64,000 bases of DNA from CAVDHB01 sp963608705. GTDB taxonomy: Bacteria > Bacteroidota > Bacteroidia > Bacteroidales > Bacteroidaceae. The translations under genes and the position numbers were made by a program. The DNA is taken from contig CAVDHB010000050.1 in assembly GCA_963608705.1 (NCBI GenBank), positions 42,281-106,280 of the forward strand, read 5' to 3'. Positions within the stretch are counted from its first letter, which is position 1; each line of letters begins with the position of its first letter. This document shows, one piece after another, positions 45,086 to 53,113 of the stretch. The notes under the pieces are model-generated. The model made no database searches, had not been told where the DNA came from, and saw nothing but the letters and a program-made list of their open reading frames with translations.

Positions 45086-45772
45086 ATGAGAATAGACATT
45101 ATCACTGTTTTACCCGAAATGCTCGAAGGATTCGTGAACGAGTCCATCCTCGCAAGGGCGCAACGCAAAGGACTGGTGGAAATCCATGTCCACAATCTAC
45201 GGGACTACACCACCGACAAGCACCGCCGAGTGGACGACTATCCTTTCGGAGGATTCGCCGGCATGGTGATGCAATGCCAGCCGATTGACGCGGCTATCTC
45301 CGCCTTGAAAGCGGAAAGAGACTATGACGAGGTCATCTTCACCACGCCAGACGGCGAGCAGTTCGACCAGCCCATGGCCAACGAGCTGTCGCTGAAAAAG
45401 AACCTCATCATCCTGTGCGGACATTACAAAGGCATTGACTACCGCATACGGGAGCATCTCATCACCAAGGAAATCAGTATCGGAGACTATGTGTTGACGG
45501 GCGGTGAATTGGCGGCGGCTGTGATTGCCGACTCCGTGGTGCGCATCGTGCCAGGGGTTATCGGAGACGAGCAAAGCGCCCTGTCAGACAGTTTCCAGGA
45601 CAATCTCCTTGCCGCTCCTGTATATAGCCGTCCGGCAGACTACAAAGGATGGAAAGTGCCGGACATCCTGCTTTCGGGCAACGAGGCTAAAATCAAGGAA
45701 TGGGAGCTGAACCAGTCCTACGAACGCACGAAACGCCTCCGCCCTGACTTGCTGAAAAAGAACAACCATTAA
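45086..45772 (+). CDS. trmD: tRNA (guanosine(37)-N1)-methyltransferase
   Basis: 228 residues, usual length for TrmD. Methylates G37 of tRNAs with G36-G37 using S-adenosylmethionine and prevents +1 frameshifting. It has the SPOUT trefoil-knot signatures: MRIDIITVLPEMLEGFVNESILARAQRKGL at the start, DDYPFGGFAGMVMQCQPI, LIILCGHYKGIDYRIRE and the SAM-binding loop SIGDYVLTGGELAA, ending with PVYSRPADYKGWKVPDILLSGNEAKIKEWE. In many bacteria trmD is in the rpsP-rimM-trmD-rplS operon; here it stands alone with its own promoter and is followed by a lipoprotein gene after 12 bases. Confidence 0.97.
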   Translation: MRIDIITVLPEMLEGFVNESILARAQRKGLVEIHVHNLRDYTTDKHRRVDDYPFGGFAGMVMQCQPIDAAISALKAERDYDEVIFTTPDGEQFDQPMANELSLKKNLIILCGHYKGIDYRIREHLITKEISIGDYVLTGGELAAAVIADSVVRIVPGVIGDEQSALSDSFQDNLLAAPVYSRPADYKGWKVPDILLSGNEAKIKEWELNQSYERTKRLRPDLLKKNNH

Positions 45773-45784
45773 CACATAAGAACT

Positions 45785-46201
45785 ATGAAGACATTGATTA
45801 AAAGGCTACCCGCACTGTTGTGTATGCTTACACTCTCACTGGTAGTGTGCACCTCCTGCGAATGGCAGGAAGACGACGAGGCAGCCCGTTGGAACATGAC
45901 CGGGACTTGGGAAGTCATCGGTGTAAGCGGGCGTAACTCGCCTTACCGCAACGGGGACACTTTCGTTTTCTACGACAACGGGGATTTCCAGACATGGGGG
46001 TATGACGACTACCATGAAGAAGGTCAATGGGACATCCAAGGAGACGGATGGAACAACTACAGTCTGCTCATCAGCTTCGATGGCTACAACGCACACATCA
46101 TAGCCGACTTGAGCGATTTCCCTTCTCGGAATTACATCTCGCTCAGGGTGGACGATGCTAACTACGGTGAGTATTTTCTGAGGATTGCGAGGAAAAGGTG
46201 A
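45785..46201 (+). CDS. Small lipoprotein, lipocalin-like
   Basis: 138 residues with the lipobox VVCTSCEWQED, so an SPII lipoprotein. The mature part (WNMTGTWEVIGVSGRNSPYRNGDTFVFYDNGDFQTWGYDDYHEEGQWDI) has the G-x-W start and strand pattern of small lipocalin-like domains seen in Bacteroidetes lipoproteins. I do not recognise a specific function. It follows trmD by 12 bases and is probably co-transcribed. Confidence 0.7.
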   Translation: MKTLIKRLPALLCMLTLSLVVCTSCEWQEDDEAARWNMTGTWEVIGVSGRNSPYRNGDTFVFYDNGDFQTWGYDDYHEEGQWDIQGDGWNNYSLLISFDGYNAHIIADLSDFPSRNYISLRVDDANYGEYFLRIARKR

Positions 46202-46337
46202 GACAAAAGAGACTGTCATAGACAAGAAGACAAAGACATCGTTTTCTTCATTGCATTCCGCTTAGAAGAATATAAAGTCTCCGTCCCGATGGATTTGCAA
46301 TCATGCCATCCTCCCCTTTTGCACGTTCCAATATATA

Positions 46338-46365
46338 GTAGAGACGCGATTCATCGCGTCTCCAC
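46338..46365. repeat. Palindromic repeat copy 5
   Basis: GTAGAGACGCGATTCATCGCGTCTCCAC, with one changed base in the right arm. The core GAGACGCGAT-TC-ATCGCGTCTC is the exact reverse complement of the core in copy 6, 43 bases away, so the pair is inverted. Confidence 0.9.
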
Positions 46366-46405
46366 ATTCATCTGCGAATAACCTGCATATATAAGCACTA
46401 AGGAC

Positions 46406-46430
46406 GAGACGCGATGAATCGCGTCTCTAC
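46406..46430. repeat. Palindromic repeat copy 6
   Basis: GAGACGCGAT-GA-ATCGCGTCTCTAC. With copy 5 it forms an inverted pair whose outer ends keep the full GTAGAG/CTCTAC sequence, like the pair at 3.3-3.4 kb. Confidence 0.9.
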
Positions 46431-46455
46431 TGTGATAAGCCTTTATTCGTTTGTG

Positions 46456-46710
46456 AAGTCCTTGCCCAAGACATTACTAAGTCCCCGCTCAAGACATTAC
46501 TAGGTTTGGCCTTAAGACATTACTAGGTTTAAAATCAATATTTCCAAAAGTTTTAAAATAGTTAATAATCTATATTTCTGCGAGATAAGAATACATTAGT
46601 TCAAGATATTATAAAGTTCTTGCTCAAGACATTACTAGGTTTGCGCCTATGAGATTACTAGGTTTGCACCTATTCCCTTGCTAAGCCTGAACCTAAAATA
46701 GTATAAAACG
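46456..46710. repeat. Degenerate 23-nt-period direct repeat array
   Basis: The heptamer ATTACTA (or close variants) recurs exactly every 23 nt at 46473, 46496 and 46519, and again at about 46608, 46631, 46654, 46677 and 46700. Units look like AAGACATTACTAGGTTTGCNC. The two blocks are out of phase by about 3 nt across a decayed middle part. The period is not a multiple of three and no reading frame follows it. The surrounding 46202-46827 gap also holds copies 5 and 6 of the palindrome and a terminator, and no gene. Confidence 0.75.
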
Positions 46711-46768
46711 AGAAAAAATCCCATTAATAAGTAGACACGAAAACGCCTCCTCTATTTGAGCCATAATA

Positions 46769-46806
46769 AAAAAAGCCTGCCAAATCACAAAGACTTGACA
46801 GGCCCT
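46769..46806 (-). terminator. Terminator of the glycogen synthase-phosphorylase unit
   Basis: On the minus strand GCCTGTCAAG pairs with TTTGGCAGGC (with one G-U pair) and is followed by seven U, about 20 bases after the glgP stop. Confidence 0.8.
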
Positions 46807-46827
46807 TATTATAGAGGTATTAAAACC

Positions 46828-49398
46828 TTATTTAATGTACTTCACATAGCAGAAGTCCTGACGGTGGGGCAGGTTATCGTTCTTCGGATACATACGGAAC
46901 GCAATCTGGCACGCACCGGAACGTTTGAACGCATGGTTGCCCTCGAAGGTGTAGAGGTTGCCCACATGACCGGTCATCTCCAACGGACACACATTGGCCA
47001 CATGACGGCCTCCGTCCTTGTCAATGACACAGGTGACAATCTCAATGCCCACCACATCAGACAGGCCTTGCTCATCCACCACGAACTTGTACTTGTAGTC
47101 CTTTCCGCTCACAATGTCACCGTTCACCAAGTCTGCGTCGATGTCGGAAGTCACCACACGGATATTATCCCAGCGTTCCGCCACGGTCTGCTTCCATGCG
47201 GCAATCTTCTTCGCCAACTCATAATTATGAGCCGCCAACTTATGGAAACGTGTAGCTTCCTTGGTATAGAACTTGTCATAATAATCATCCAACTGACGCT
47301 TCATGGTATAATGAGGCGCAATCTGGGCGATGGAGTTCTTCATCACTTGCACCCAACGCTCGGAATAGCCTTCCTCGTTCAAATCGTGGTACATCGGAAG
47401 GATTTCCTTCTCCAACATGGAGTAAATGGTGATGGCGTCCGCCTTGTCTTGATAATCGGGGTTAGAGTAGACGGTCTTCTCAGACAACGCCCATCCGGCG
47501 TTCTTACGATAACCTTCATACCACCATCCGTCCAGTACGGAGAAGTTCACCACACCGTTCATCAAGGCTTTCTCTCCAGATGTGCCGGAAGCCTCCATCA
47601 AACGGGTCGGTGTATTCATCCAAATGTCCACGCCTGAAATCAAACGACGAGCCAGCTCCATGTTGTAATTCTCCACGAAGACAATCTTGCCGATGAACTC
47701 AGGACGCTGTGAAATCTCGTAGATTTTCTTAATCAGTCCCTGGCCTGCGCCATCCTGCGGATGCGCCTTTCCCGCAAACACAAATTGCACAGGATATTTC
47801 GGATTATTCACGATACGGCTCAGCCAATCCAAGTCAGAGAACAACAGGTGCGCTCTCTTGTAAGTGGCGAAACGACGGGCAAAACCGATAATCAACGCAT
47901 TCGGGTTGAACTTCTCCATCAACGCATCCAGTTTCGTCGGGTCTCCCTGATTACGCAACCAAGTCTGCATCAATGAGTTTTGCACGAATTTCACCAACTT
48001 AGCCTTCAGTGCCTTGTGAGTCTCCCACAATTCCTTGTCAGGCACATTGTAAATCTGCTCCCAAATCTTCTCGTTGCTCTGGTCATGCAAGAAGCTCTTG
48101 TCGAAATACTTGTCATACAAAGCTCTCCACTCGCTGGCAGTCCAAGTGGGAAGATGCACACCGTTGGTCACATAGCCCACGTGATTCTCTTCGGGGAAAT
48201 AGCCCTTCCAGATACCGGCGAACATTTCCTGTGAGACGATGCCATGCAACTTGCTCACACCGTTCACTTCCTGACAAGTGTTGCAAGCGAAAGTAGACAT
48301 ACAGAACTTCTCGTTGTGGTCGTCCGGGTTCTGGCGTCCCATGCCAATGAACTCATCCCATGAGATGCCCAAAATGGTCTCATAGCCTCTCATGTACTTG
48401 CCAAACAAGCCTTCGTCAAAATAGTCATGGCCAGCCGGCACAGGCGTATGCACGGTGTACAAGCCGGAAGCACGCACCAGTTCCAACGCCTCGTTGAAGG
48501 AAAGCCCCTCCTGACGGTAGTCCACCAACCGCTGTACGTTGCACAAAGCGGCGTGTCCCTCGTTGCAATGGTACACATCCTTCTTGATACCTAATTTCTT
48601 CAAGGCGAGGACACCACCGATACCCAACAGGATTTCCTGCTTCATGCGGTTCTCCCAATCGCCGCCATACAACGCCTGCGTAATCGGACGGTCATATTCG
48701 GAGTTCAGATTGTTGTCCGTATCCAGCAAATAGAGTTTGATACGTCCCACATTCACCTGCCACAGATAAGCGTGTACCTGATAAGAATTGTTCATATAAG
48801 GCACATCCACCACCAAGGGGTTCCCCTTCTCGTCACGCAACTGCATGATGGGCAGACTGCCGAAGTTCTGCGACTCATACACGGCCACTTGCTGTCCGTC
48901 GGAAGTCAAGGTCTGTTTGAAATATCCCACACGGTACAGGAATCCCACGGCACACATATCCACATTGCTGTCAGAAGCCTCCTTCAGGTAGTCTCCGGCC
49001 AAGATGCCCAGACCGCCAGAATAAATCTGCAACGTATGGCTCAATCCATACTCCATACAGAAATACGCCACGGAAGGACGAGTCTTGTCTGGCTTCACGT
49101 CCATATAAGAACGGAAATCATTGTACACCTCGTCCATGCGGTCGAGGATTTCCTCATTCTTGGACAATTCCTCCAACCGCTCATAGCTTAATCTCTCCAA
49201 CAACAGCACCGGGTTCTTTCCCACTTCCTTGTAGAGGTCAAGATCCAAAGCCTCCCACAACTTGCGGGCTTTGACATTCCACACCCACCACATATTGTGG
49301 GCAAGCTCACTGAGCTTTTTCAACTTGTCGGGCAATTGAGACTTGATAGTCACACTCTCCCATACAGGTTCATTCGCATTACACGCTCTGATTTTCAT
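46828..49398 (-). CDS. glgP: Glycogen/alpha-glucan phosphorylase (GT35)
   Basis: 856 residues. Releases glucose 1-phosphate from glycogen. It belongs to the alpha-glucan phosphorylase subgroup that begins with a DUF3417-type segment (residues about 15-125: LPDKLKKLSELAHNMWWVWNVKARKLWEAL), followed by CMEYGLSHTLQIYSGGLGILAGDYLKEASD and VYHCNEGHAALCNVQRL. The PLP-lysine segment is EASGTSGEKALMNGVVNFSVLDGWWYEGY; the Lys carries the cofactor in the family. Its 856 residues fit this subgroup. It lies 12 bases after the glycogen synthase gene on the same strand: a synthesis-breakdown pair. Confidence 0.94.
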   Translation of the reverse strand: MKIRACNANEPVWESVTIKSQLPDKLKKLSELAHNMWWVWNVKARKLWEALDLDLYKEVGKNPVLLLERLSYERLEELSKNEEILDRMDEVYNDFRSYMDVKPDKTRPSVAYFCMEYGLSHTLQIYSGGLGILAGDYLKEASDSNVDMCAVGFLYRVGYFKQTLTSDGQQVAVYESQNFGSLPIMQLRDEKGNPLVVDVPYMNNSYQVHAYLWQVNVGRIKLYLLDTDNNLNSEYDRPITQALYGGDWENRMKQEILLGIGGVLALKKLGIKKDVYHCNEGHAALCNVQRLVDYRQEGLSFNEALELVRASGLYTVHTPVPAGHDYFDEGLFGKYMRGYETILGISWDEFIGMGRQNPDDHNEKFCMSTFACNTCQEVNGVSKLHGIVSQEMFAGIWKGYFPEENHVGYVTNGVHLPTWTASEWRALYDKYFDKSFLHDQSNEKIWEQIYNVPDKELWETHKALKAKLVKFVQNSLMQTWLRNQGDPTKLDALMEKFNPNALIIGFARRFATYKRAHLLFSDLDWLSRIVNNPKYPVQFVFAGKAHPQDGAGQGLIKKIYEISQRPEFIGKIVFVENYNMELARRLISGVDIWMNTPTRLMEASGTSGEKALMNGVVNFSVLDGWWYEGYRKNAGWALSEKTVYSNPDYQDKADAITIYSMLEKEILPMYHDLNEEGYSERWVQVMKNSIAQIAPHYTMKRQLDDYYDKFYTKEATRFHKLAAHNYELAKKIAAWKQTVAERWDNIRVVTSDIDADLVNGDIVSGKDYKYKFVVDEQGLSDVVGIEIVTCVIDKDGGRHVANVCPLEMTGHVGNLYTFEGNHAFKRSGACQIAFRMYPKNDNLPHRQDFCYVKYIK

Positions 49399-49410
49399 GA
49401 TTAATACCTA

Positions 49411-51108
49411 TTAGTTGTTATTACAATCTTTGTTTAAGTTCTCCATACGGCCTTCCGCCACTCTCAGCGCAAAGTCGTAGGCGTCATAATACTTCCTGAT
49501 GAAGTGTTTCCACAAAGCCTTTTCCGCCAACTTGGCACTGTGGCCACGTACGGAATGCATCTTTGTCAACGACATGGAGGCATATTCCAGCACATTCCGC
49601 TTAATCTCGTCCGCCACGTCAAAATAATTCTCGTCCGTGCGATGCAGGACAATCGCGCCATCCTTCAGCGTTCCCTGGTGTCCCAGCTCATGGTTCACCC
49701 ACATTCCGAACCCACACAAGTCTGTGGTGACACACGGAATATGGAAAGCAATACTCTCCAGCGGCGTATAGCCCCAAGGCTCATAATAAGAAGGATAAGC
49801 CGTCATGTCGTTGCCCGCCAGCAAGTCATAATAGGGTTTGTTCACAATGCCGTCCTCTCCATCCAGATAACAAGGGATGAACAGCACGAACACCTGACTG
49901 CCATGGGCATTATCCAGTCCGAATCGACGCAAAGTAGTCAACACATTGTCCTGCCCCTCGTTATTGAGCCAATGTGTCAGCACGGGATTCTCCAGCGGAG
50001 TGCGGAACGTGCGTCCATCCGCCAGTCTTTCACGCAAATCCTCCCTGCGACACTTCACCCATGCCGGAACCTCTATCACAGCCAACACCTTCTTGGGCAG
50101 GTTTCCGCTGTGATGCAAGCGGTTGAGAGCCTCCAGGAACACGTCTATTCCCTTGTTGCGAAACTCATAGCGACCACTGGTGGACAGTATGAAAGTATCC
50201 GCATCCGTGAAAGTCTCTCCCGTCAGACAGTTCGCAATATGGAAGAGAGTCTGCCGAGCCTCATGACGGGCATGGGACAGATTTTTGGTACCCTGTGGCA
50301 CAAAGTCATCCTCGAAACCGTTCTCCAGAATCACGTCGCAAGGACGCTCCAGCAACTGCTTGCATTCCCGGTCGGTTATCTCGCTCACGGTAGTGAAACA
50401 ATCCGCATTTTGAGCCGCCGCCTTCTCGATGGAATGCTTGGACTGCATATTCAGCTCCGCCGCCATCTGGTCGCCATTATAACCGGAGAAGAAAGCGTAC
50501 AACGCCTTGCCGTTCCCCGCGATCGAACGTCCGATGCTCGTGGCGTGAGTAGTGAAGATGGTCGCGATTTGTGGTACTCGTTTCTTTATATAAAGCAATG
50601 CCATTCCCAGCATCCACTCGTGAGCCTGGAACACGACCTTCTCATTCCGCTTCACCTTAAAGCGGTAGAAGCTCTCGATAGTTTTCCCCACAGCGTAGGC
50701 GAACATGGAGGAGTCATCATAATCTCCATACCCATGCAGGGAATCCACTTTGAAATCGTTCCACACCTGGCCGTATATGGAATCACGGTCTTTGAAGAAC
50801 GGCTTGTAGTCCACCAGTACAACGATGGGATGCCCTGGCACATTCCAACGTCCCGCACGCAACTTCAGTCCTGAAGACTTGCCAGCATAATTAATCCAAT
50901 CGGGGAATATAGCTGAATCTTCGATGAAGTCAGCACTCTCGTTATCTTTACCGAAATCAGGTCCAATAAAGAACACTCTATCCTTGAATGCATTCTGCAA
51001 CGTATTCGCACGGGTGGACAGTACGGTATAAATACCTCCAACCTTGTTACATACCTCCCAACTTGCCTCAAAGATATAGTCAGGTAAATTTTTCTTGCTT
51101 TTATTCAT
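49411..51108 (-). CDS. Glycogen synthase, GT3 (eukaryotic-type) family
   Basis: 565 residues from the ATG at 51108 (MNKSKKNLPDYIFEASWEVCNKVGGIYTVLSTRA); an ATG two codons earlier is possible. The N-terminal EASWEVCNKVGGIYTV is the hallmark of GT3 glycogen synthases such as yeast Gsy, which use UDP-glucose, rather than the GT5 GlgA type with KTGGLADV. Further features are the GT-B fold, FQAHEWMLGMALLYIKKRVPQIATIFTTHATSIGRSIAGNG, FTTVSEITDRECKQLLERPCDVILENGF and the C-terminal EPWGYTPLESIAFHIPCVTTDLCGFG. Bacteroidetes are known to carry this type. No branching or debranching enzyme gene is nearby. Confidence 0.9.
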   Translation of the reverse strand: MNKSKKNLPDYIFEASWEVCNKVGGIYTVLSTRANTLQNAFKDRVFFIGPDFGKDNESADFIEDSAIFPDWINYAGKSSGLKLRAGRWNVPGHPIVVLVDYKPFFKDRDSIYGQVWNDFKVDSLHGYGDYDDSSMFAYAVGKTIESFYRFKVKRNEKVVFQAHEWMLGMALLYIKKRVPQIATIFTTHATSIGRSIAGNGKALYAFFSGYNGDQMAAELNMQSKHSIEKAAAQNADCFTTVSEITDRECKQLLERPCDVILENGFEDDFVPQGTKNLSHARHEARQTLFHIANCLTGETFTDADTFILSTSGRYEFRNKGIDVFLEALNRLHHSGNLPKKVLAVIEVPAWVKCRREDLRERLADGRTFRTPLENPVLTHWLNNEGQDNVLTTLRRFGLDNAHGSQVFVLFIPCYLDGEDGIVNKPYYDLLAGNDMTAYPSYYEPWGYTPLESIAFHIPCVTTDLCGFGMWVNHELGHQGTLKDGAIVLHRTDENYFDVADEIKRNVLEYASMSLTKMHSVRGHSAKLAEKALWKHFIRKYYDAYDFALRVAEGRMENLNKDCNNN

Positions 51109-51129
51109 AAGCATTCACTTTTAATACTG

Positions 51130-51160
51130 CAAATATACTCATTCCCCCTATTCTCACAAA
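51130..51160 (-). promoter_or_regulatory. Promoter of the glycogen synthase-phosphorylase unit
   Basis: The minus strand has TTTG (51160-51157), a 19-nt spacer and TATATTTG (51137-51130), an exact Bacteroides -33/-7 pattern, about 22 nt before the start codon. Confidence 0.75.
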
Positions 51161-51590
51161 AAAATATAGCAGCTTTAACAATCTCATGACACAACTCTAT
51201 TTTCAAATTCAAGAGAACAAACATTATAACATCAACAGCCGCATATCTGAAAGCAGAACGACATCACACAAGCATATAATAAGAACACTCATATACAAAT
51301 AGGAGAATAATAAGGAAATTTGATACGCTTCTCAGATTGAGACAAGCAATGTTGGAAACACGGGAAATGATGCATTAAAGCTGGATTAGGCAAAAACTTT
51401 CAAGCTATTTGCGCCTCATTCCAACAATATTCAAGACAAGAGATGATTTATTTTATATTAATTACTAAATTGTCGTTTTACAATAGCACAGATTACATCC
51501 ATGTGACAAATAGAAGAAAAAGCACACAAAAATACCCGTAAGACACAAAGGAATGACGAGTATGGATTTAACATTCAACCATGTTATACC

Positions 51591-51680
51591 ACAATTATCC
51601 GCAAATAGGTCATCCCCCTGTCTTACACGTTGCAATATAACCACTGAACGAGTAGAGTTTTGTCGCATCGGAATTGCAAA
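51591..51680. repeat. Decayed copy of the palindromic repeat element with its left flank
   Basis: TATCCGCAAA, 11 bases, CCTGTCTTACA and ACTGAAC-AGTAGAG appear here in the same order as upstream of copy 1 at 3290-3333, but the palindrome itself is degraded to GTAGAGTTTTGTCGCAT. CACGTT-CAATATA also matches the flank of copy 5 near 46322. The rest of the 51115-51774 gap is AT-rich with no recognisable gene; a small ORF at 51465-51722 has no coding character. Confidence 0.65.
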
Positions 51681-51718
51681 CCAGCCCGAGGCTTTTCTCA
51701 AACCAAATCCGTTGGACA

Positions 51719-51757
51719 CCAAAAAGGCGCAGCTTCCAAAAGCCGCGCCTTCAACTT
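51719..51757 (-). terminator. Terminator of the alginate-lyase-type locus
   Basis: On the minus strand AAGGCGC pairs with GCGCCTT, with an inner stem from GGCTT/AAGCT, followed by a short U run. It lies about 25 bases after the lyase stop. Confidence 0.75.
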
Positions 51758-51774
51758 ACAATCTACTATTACAC

Positions 51775-53100
51775 TTACCGCTTATTCATAAGCGTTCCAA
51801 AGAAAAGTGCGTCGTAACCTCCACTATTGTCTCCATAGTCTCCGGCACCACCTTCTCCATCTTCTCCTTCCACCGCCTTGGCAGCCATTTCCGTATATTT
51901 GTATTTCTCCGCCGGCACCTTGGCCACATCCTTATAATGGTAATAGGGAATCGCCCAGATTGGACGGTCTTGTCTCAATCTCCCACTTATGGTAGGATGC
52001 TCCTCGTATGCAGTGCCATGAGGGCCTTTGTACTCACGGGTGTACGGCACATTCGGCACGTCCAAATTCGCATAATTGTATTTTGCCAAATACTCGCATC
52101 CTTTCAGGAAGAGGTTGTCATAACTTGCGAAGAAATCATCCCCTTGCGTGTAAGCAATCTTGCAGATGACTCCCACCAGCCCCATGGCCATGTAGGTGTG
52201 TCCCTGGTCACGGTTACTCTCCTGCCATTGAGCCAAGTTAGCATCCTCTCCCGTGAACACATGGAAGATAGCCTTGGTCAGACATCCCGTGGTCTTTCCT
52301 ACTTGGAAATGCTCGATGCCTTCGTTGTAAATATCCCGTCGGTCGGCCACCACACCAATCGCCACCAAGGAGGCGATGTTGCACAAGCCCCAGTTCGACC
52401 AGTAGTGTCCGTCAGGTGTACCGAAGTGCGTTTTCAAGAAACCCGAGTTCTGCGGATAGAACACCTTAACCATCCAGTCTTGGAAAGCCCTGAACGAAGC
52501 GTCCGCCCATCCCTCGTAGCCACGCATCAACTCGCCAGCTACCGCAAACTCATATCCATACAATCCGGCACCCAAGGCGATATTCGTGTCTCCGCTCAAA
52601 CTCTTGCAGGTTTCCGCCCATGCGTTTAAGATTTTAACCGCCTGGTCACCATATCTTTGATCGCCACTTATACGGTAAATCAACGCCATCTCATAAGCGC
52701 CAGCCGCTGCACGAGCCGCATTCATGAAATTGCCACCTCCATTTTTGCGCTCAATAGTTTCGGTAGGATATGAGTTGAAAGAGAGCTGCGCATACTTGTT
52801 GGCTTTCAGCTTCTCAAAACTGCGTTTCCAGATATTATCCCCAGACTCAGCCAATTTCGCTTTCACCCGGTTGAAGTCAGACTGCACCTCACCTTCGTCA
52901 TTGATGGTGTACAGTCCCCCGTTGTGTACCATCGGCACAGTGTTTTCTTTCAAAGGCACCTGAATGGAATCACTCTCTGGCAGGGGGATATTGTTCAAAT
53001 CCGTTTCCACTCCCGGAGCATCCAGGTTCACACCATCGCCACAGGAAGCAAGTCCCACCGCCAGCAAGGCCATGGCGATATATTTATAGGTTGTTTTCAT
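51775..53100 (-). CDS. Alginate lyase family polysaccharide lyase, surface lipoprotein
   Basis: 441 residues with the lipobox LLAVGLASCGDGV. The mature protein has an alpha/alpha toroid of the alginate-lyase superfamily (PF05426-like, about residues 70-400), with NAARAAAGAYEMALIYRISGDQRYGDQAVKILNAWAETC, GLYGYEFAVAGELMRGY, the HYWSNWGLCNIAS segment, and ESNRDQGHTYMAMGLVGVI with His and Arg as likely active-site residues. It may belong to PL38, whose members act on alginate or glucuronan, but I cannot assign a subfamily with certainty. Beta-elimination of uronate polymers is inferred. The last gene of the SusC locus, so it probably acts at the cell surface. A Gly/Glu-rich tail (EGEDGEGGAGDYGDN) is unusual. 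Confidence 0.8.
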   Translation of the reverse strand: MKTTYKYIAMALLAVGLASCGDGVNLDAPGVETDLNNIPLPESDSIQVPLKENTVPMVHNGGLYTINDEGEVQSDFNRVKAKLAESGDNIWKRSFEKLKANKYAQLSFNSYPTETIERKNGGGNFMNAARAAAGAYEMALIYRISGDQRYGDQAVKILNAWAETCKSLSGDTNIALGAGLYGYEFAVAGELMRGYEGWADASFRAFQDWMVKVFYPQNSGFLKTHFGTPDGHYWSNWGLCNIASLVAIGVVADRRDIYNEGIEHFQVGKTTGCLTKAIFHVFTGEDANLAQWQESNRDQGHTYMAMGLVGVICKIAYTQGDDFFASYDNLFLKGCEYLAKYNYANLDVPNVPYTREYKGPHGTAYEEHPTISGRLRQDRPIWAIPYYHYKDVAKVPAEKYKYTEMAAKAVEGEDGEGGAGDYGDNSGGYDALFFGTLMNKR

Positions 53101-53113
53101 GATTATTCTGTGT

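Noticed and set aside
46456..46710. CRISPR array
   Set aside because: The unit is 23 nt with no separate unique spacers, repeats are degenerate, and no cas genes are near. The Cas4-like domain at 35 kb belongs to a helicase fusion.
51465..51722. Small minus-strand ORF of 85 codons in the gap upstream of the glycogen synthase promoter region
   Set aside because: It spans the decayed repeat element and part of the lyase terminator, and has no coding signals.
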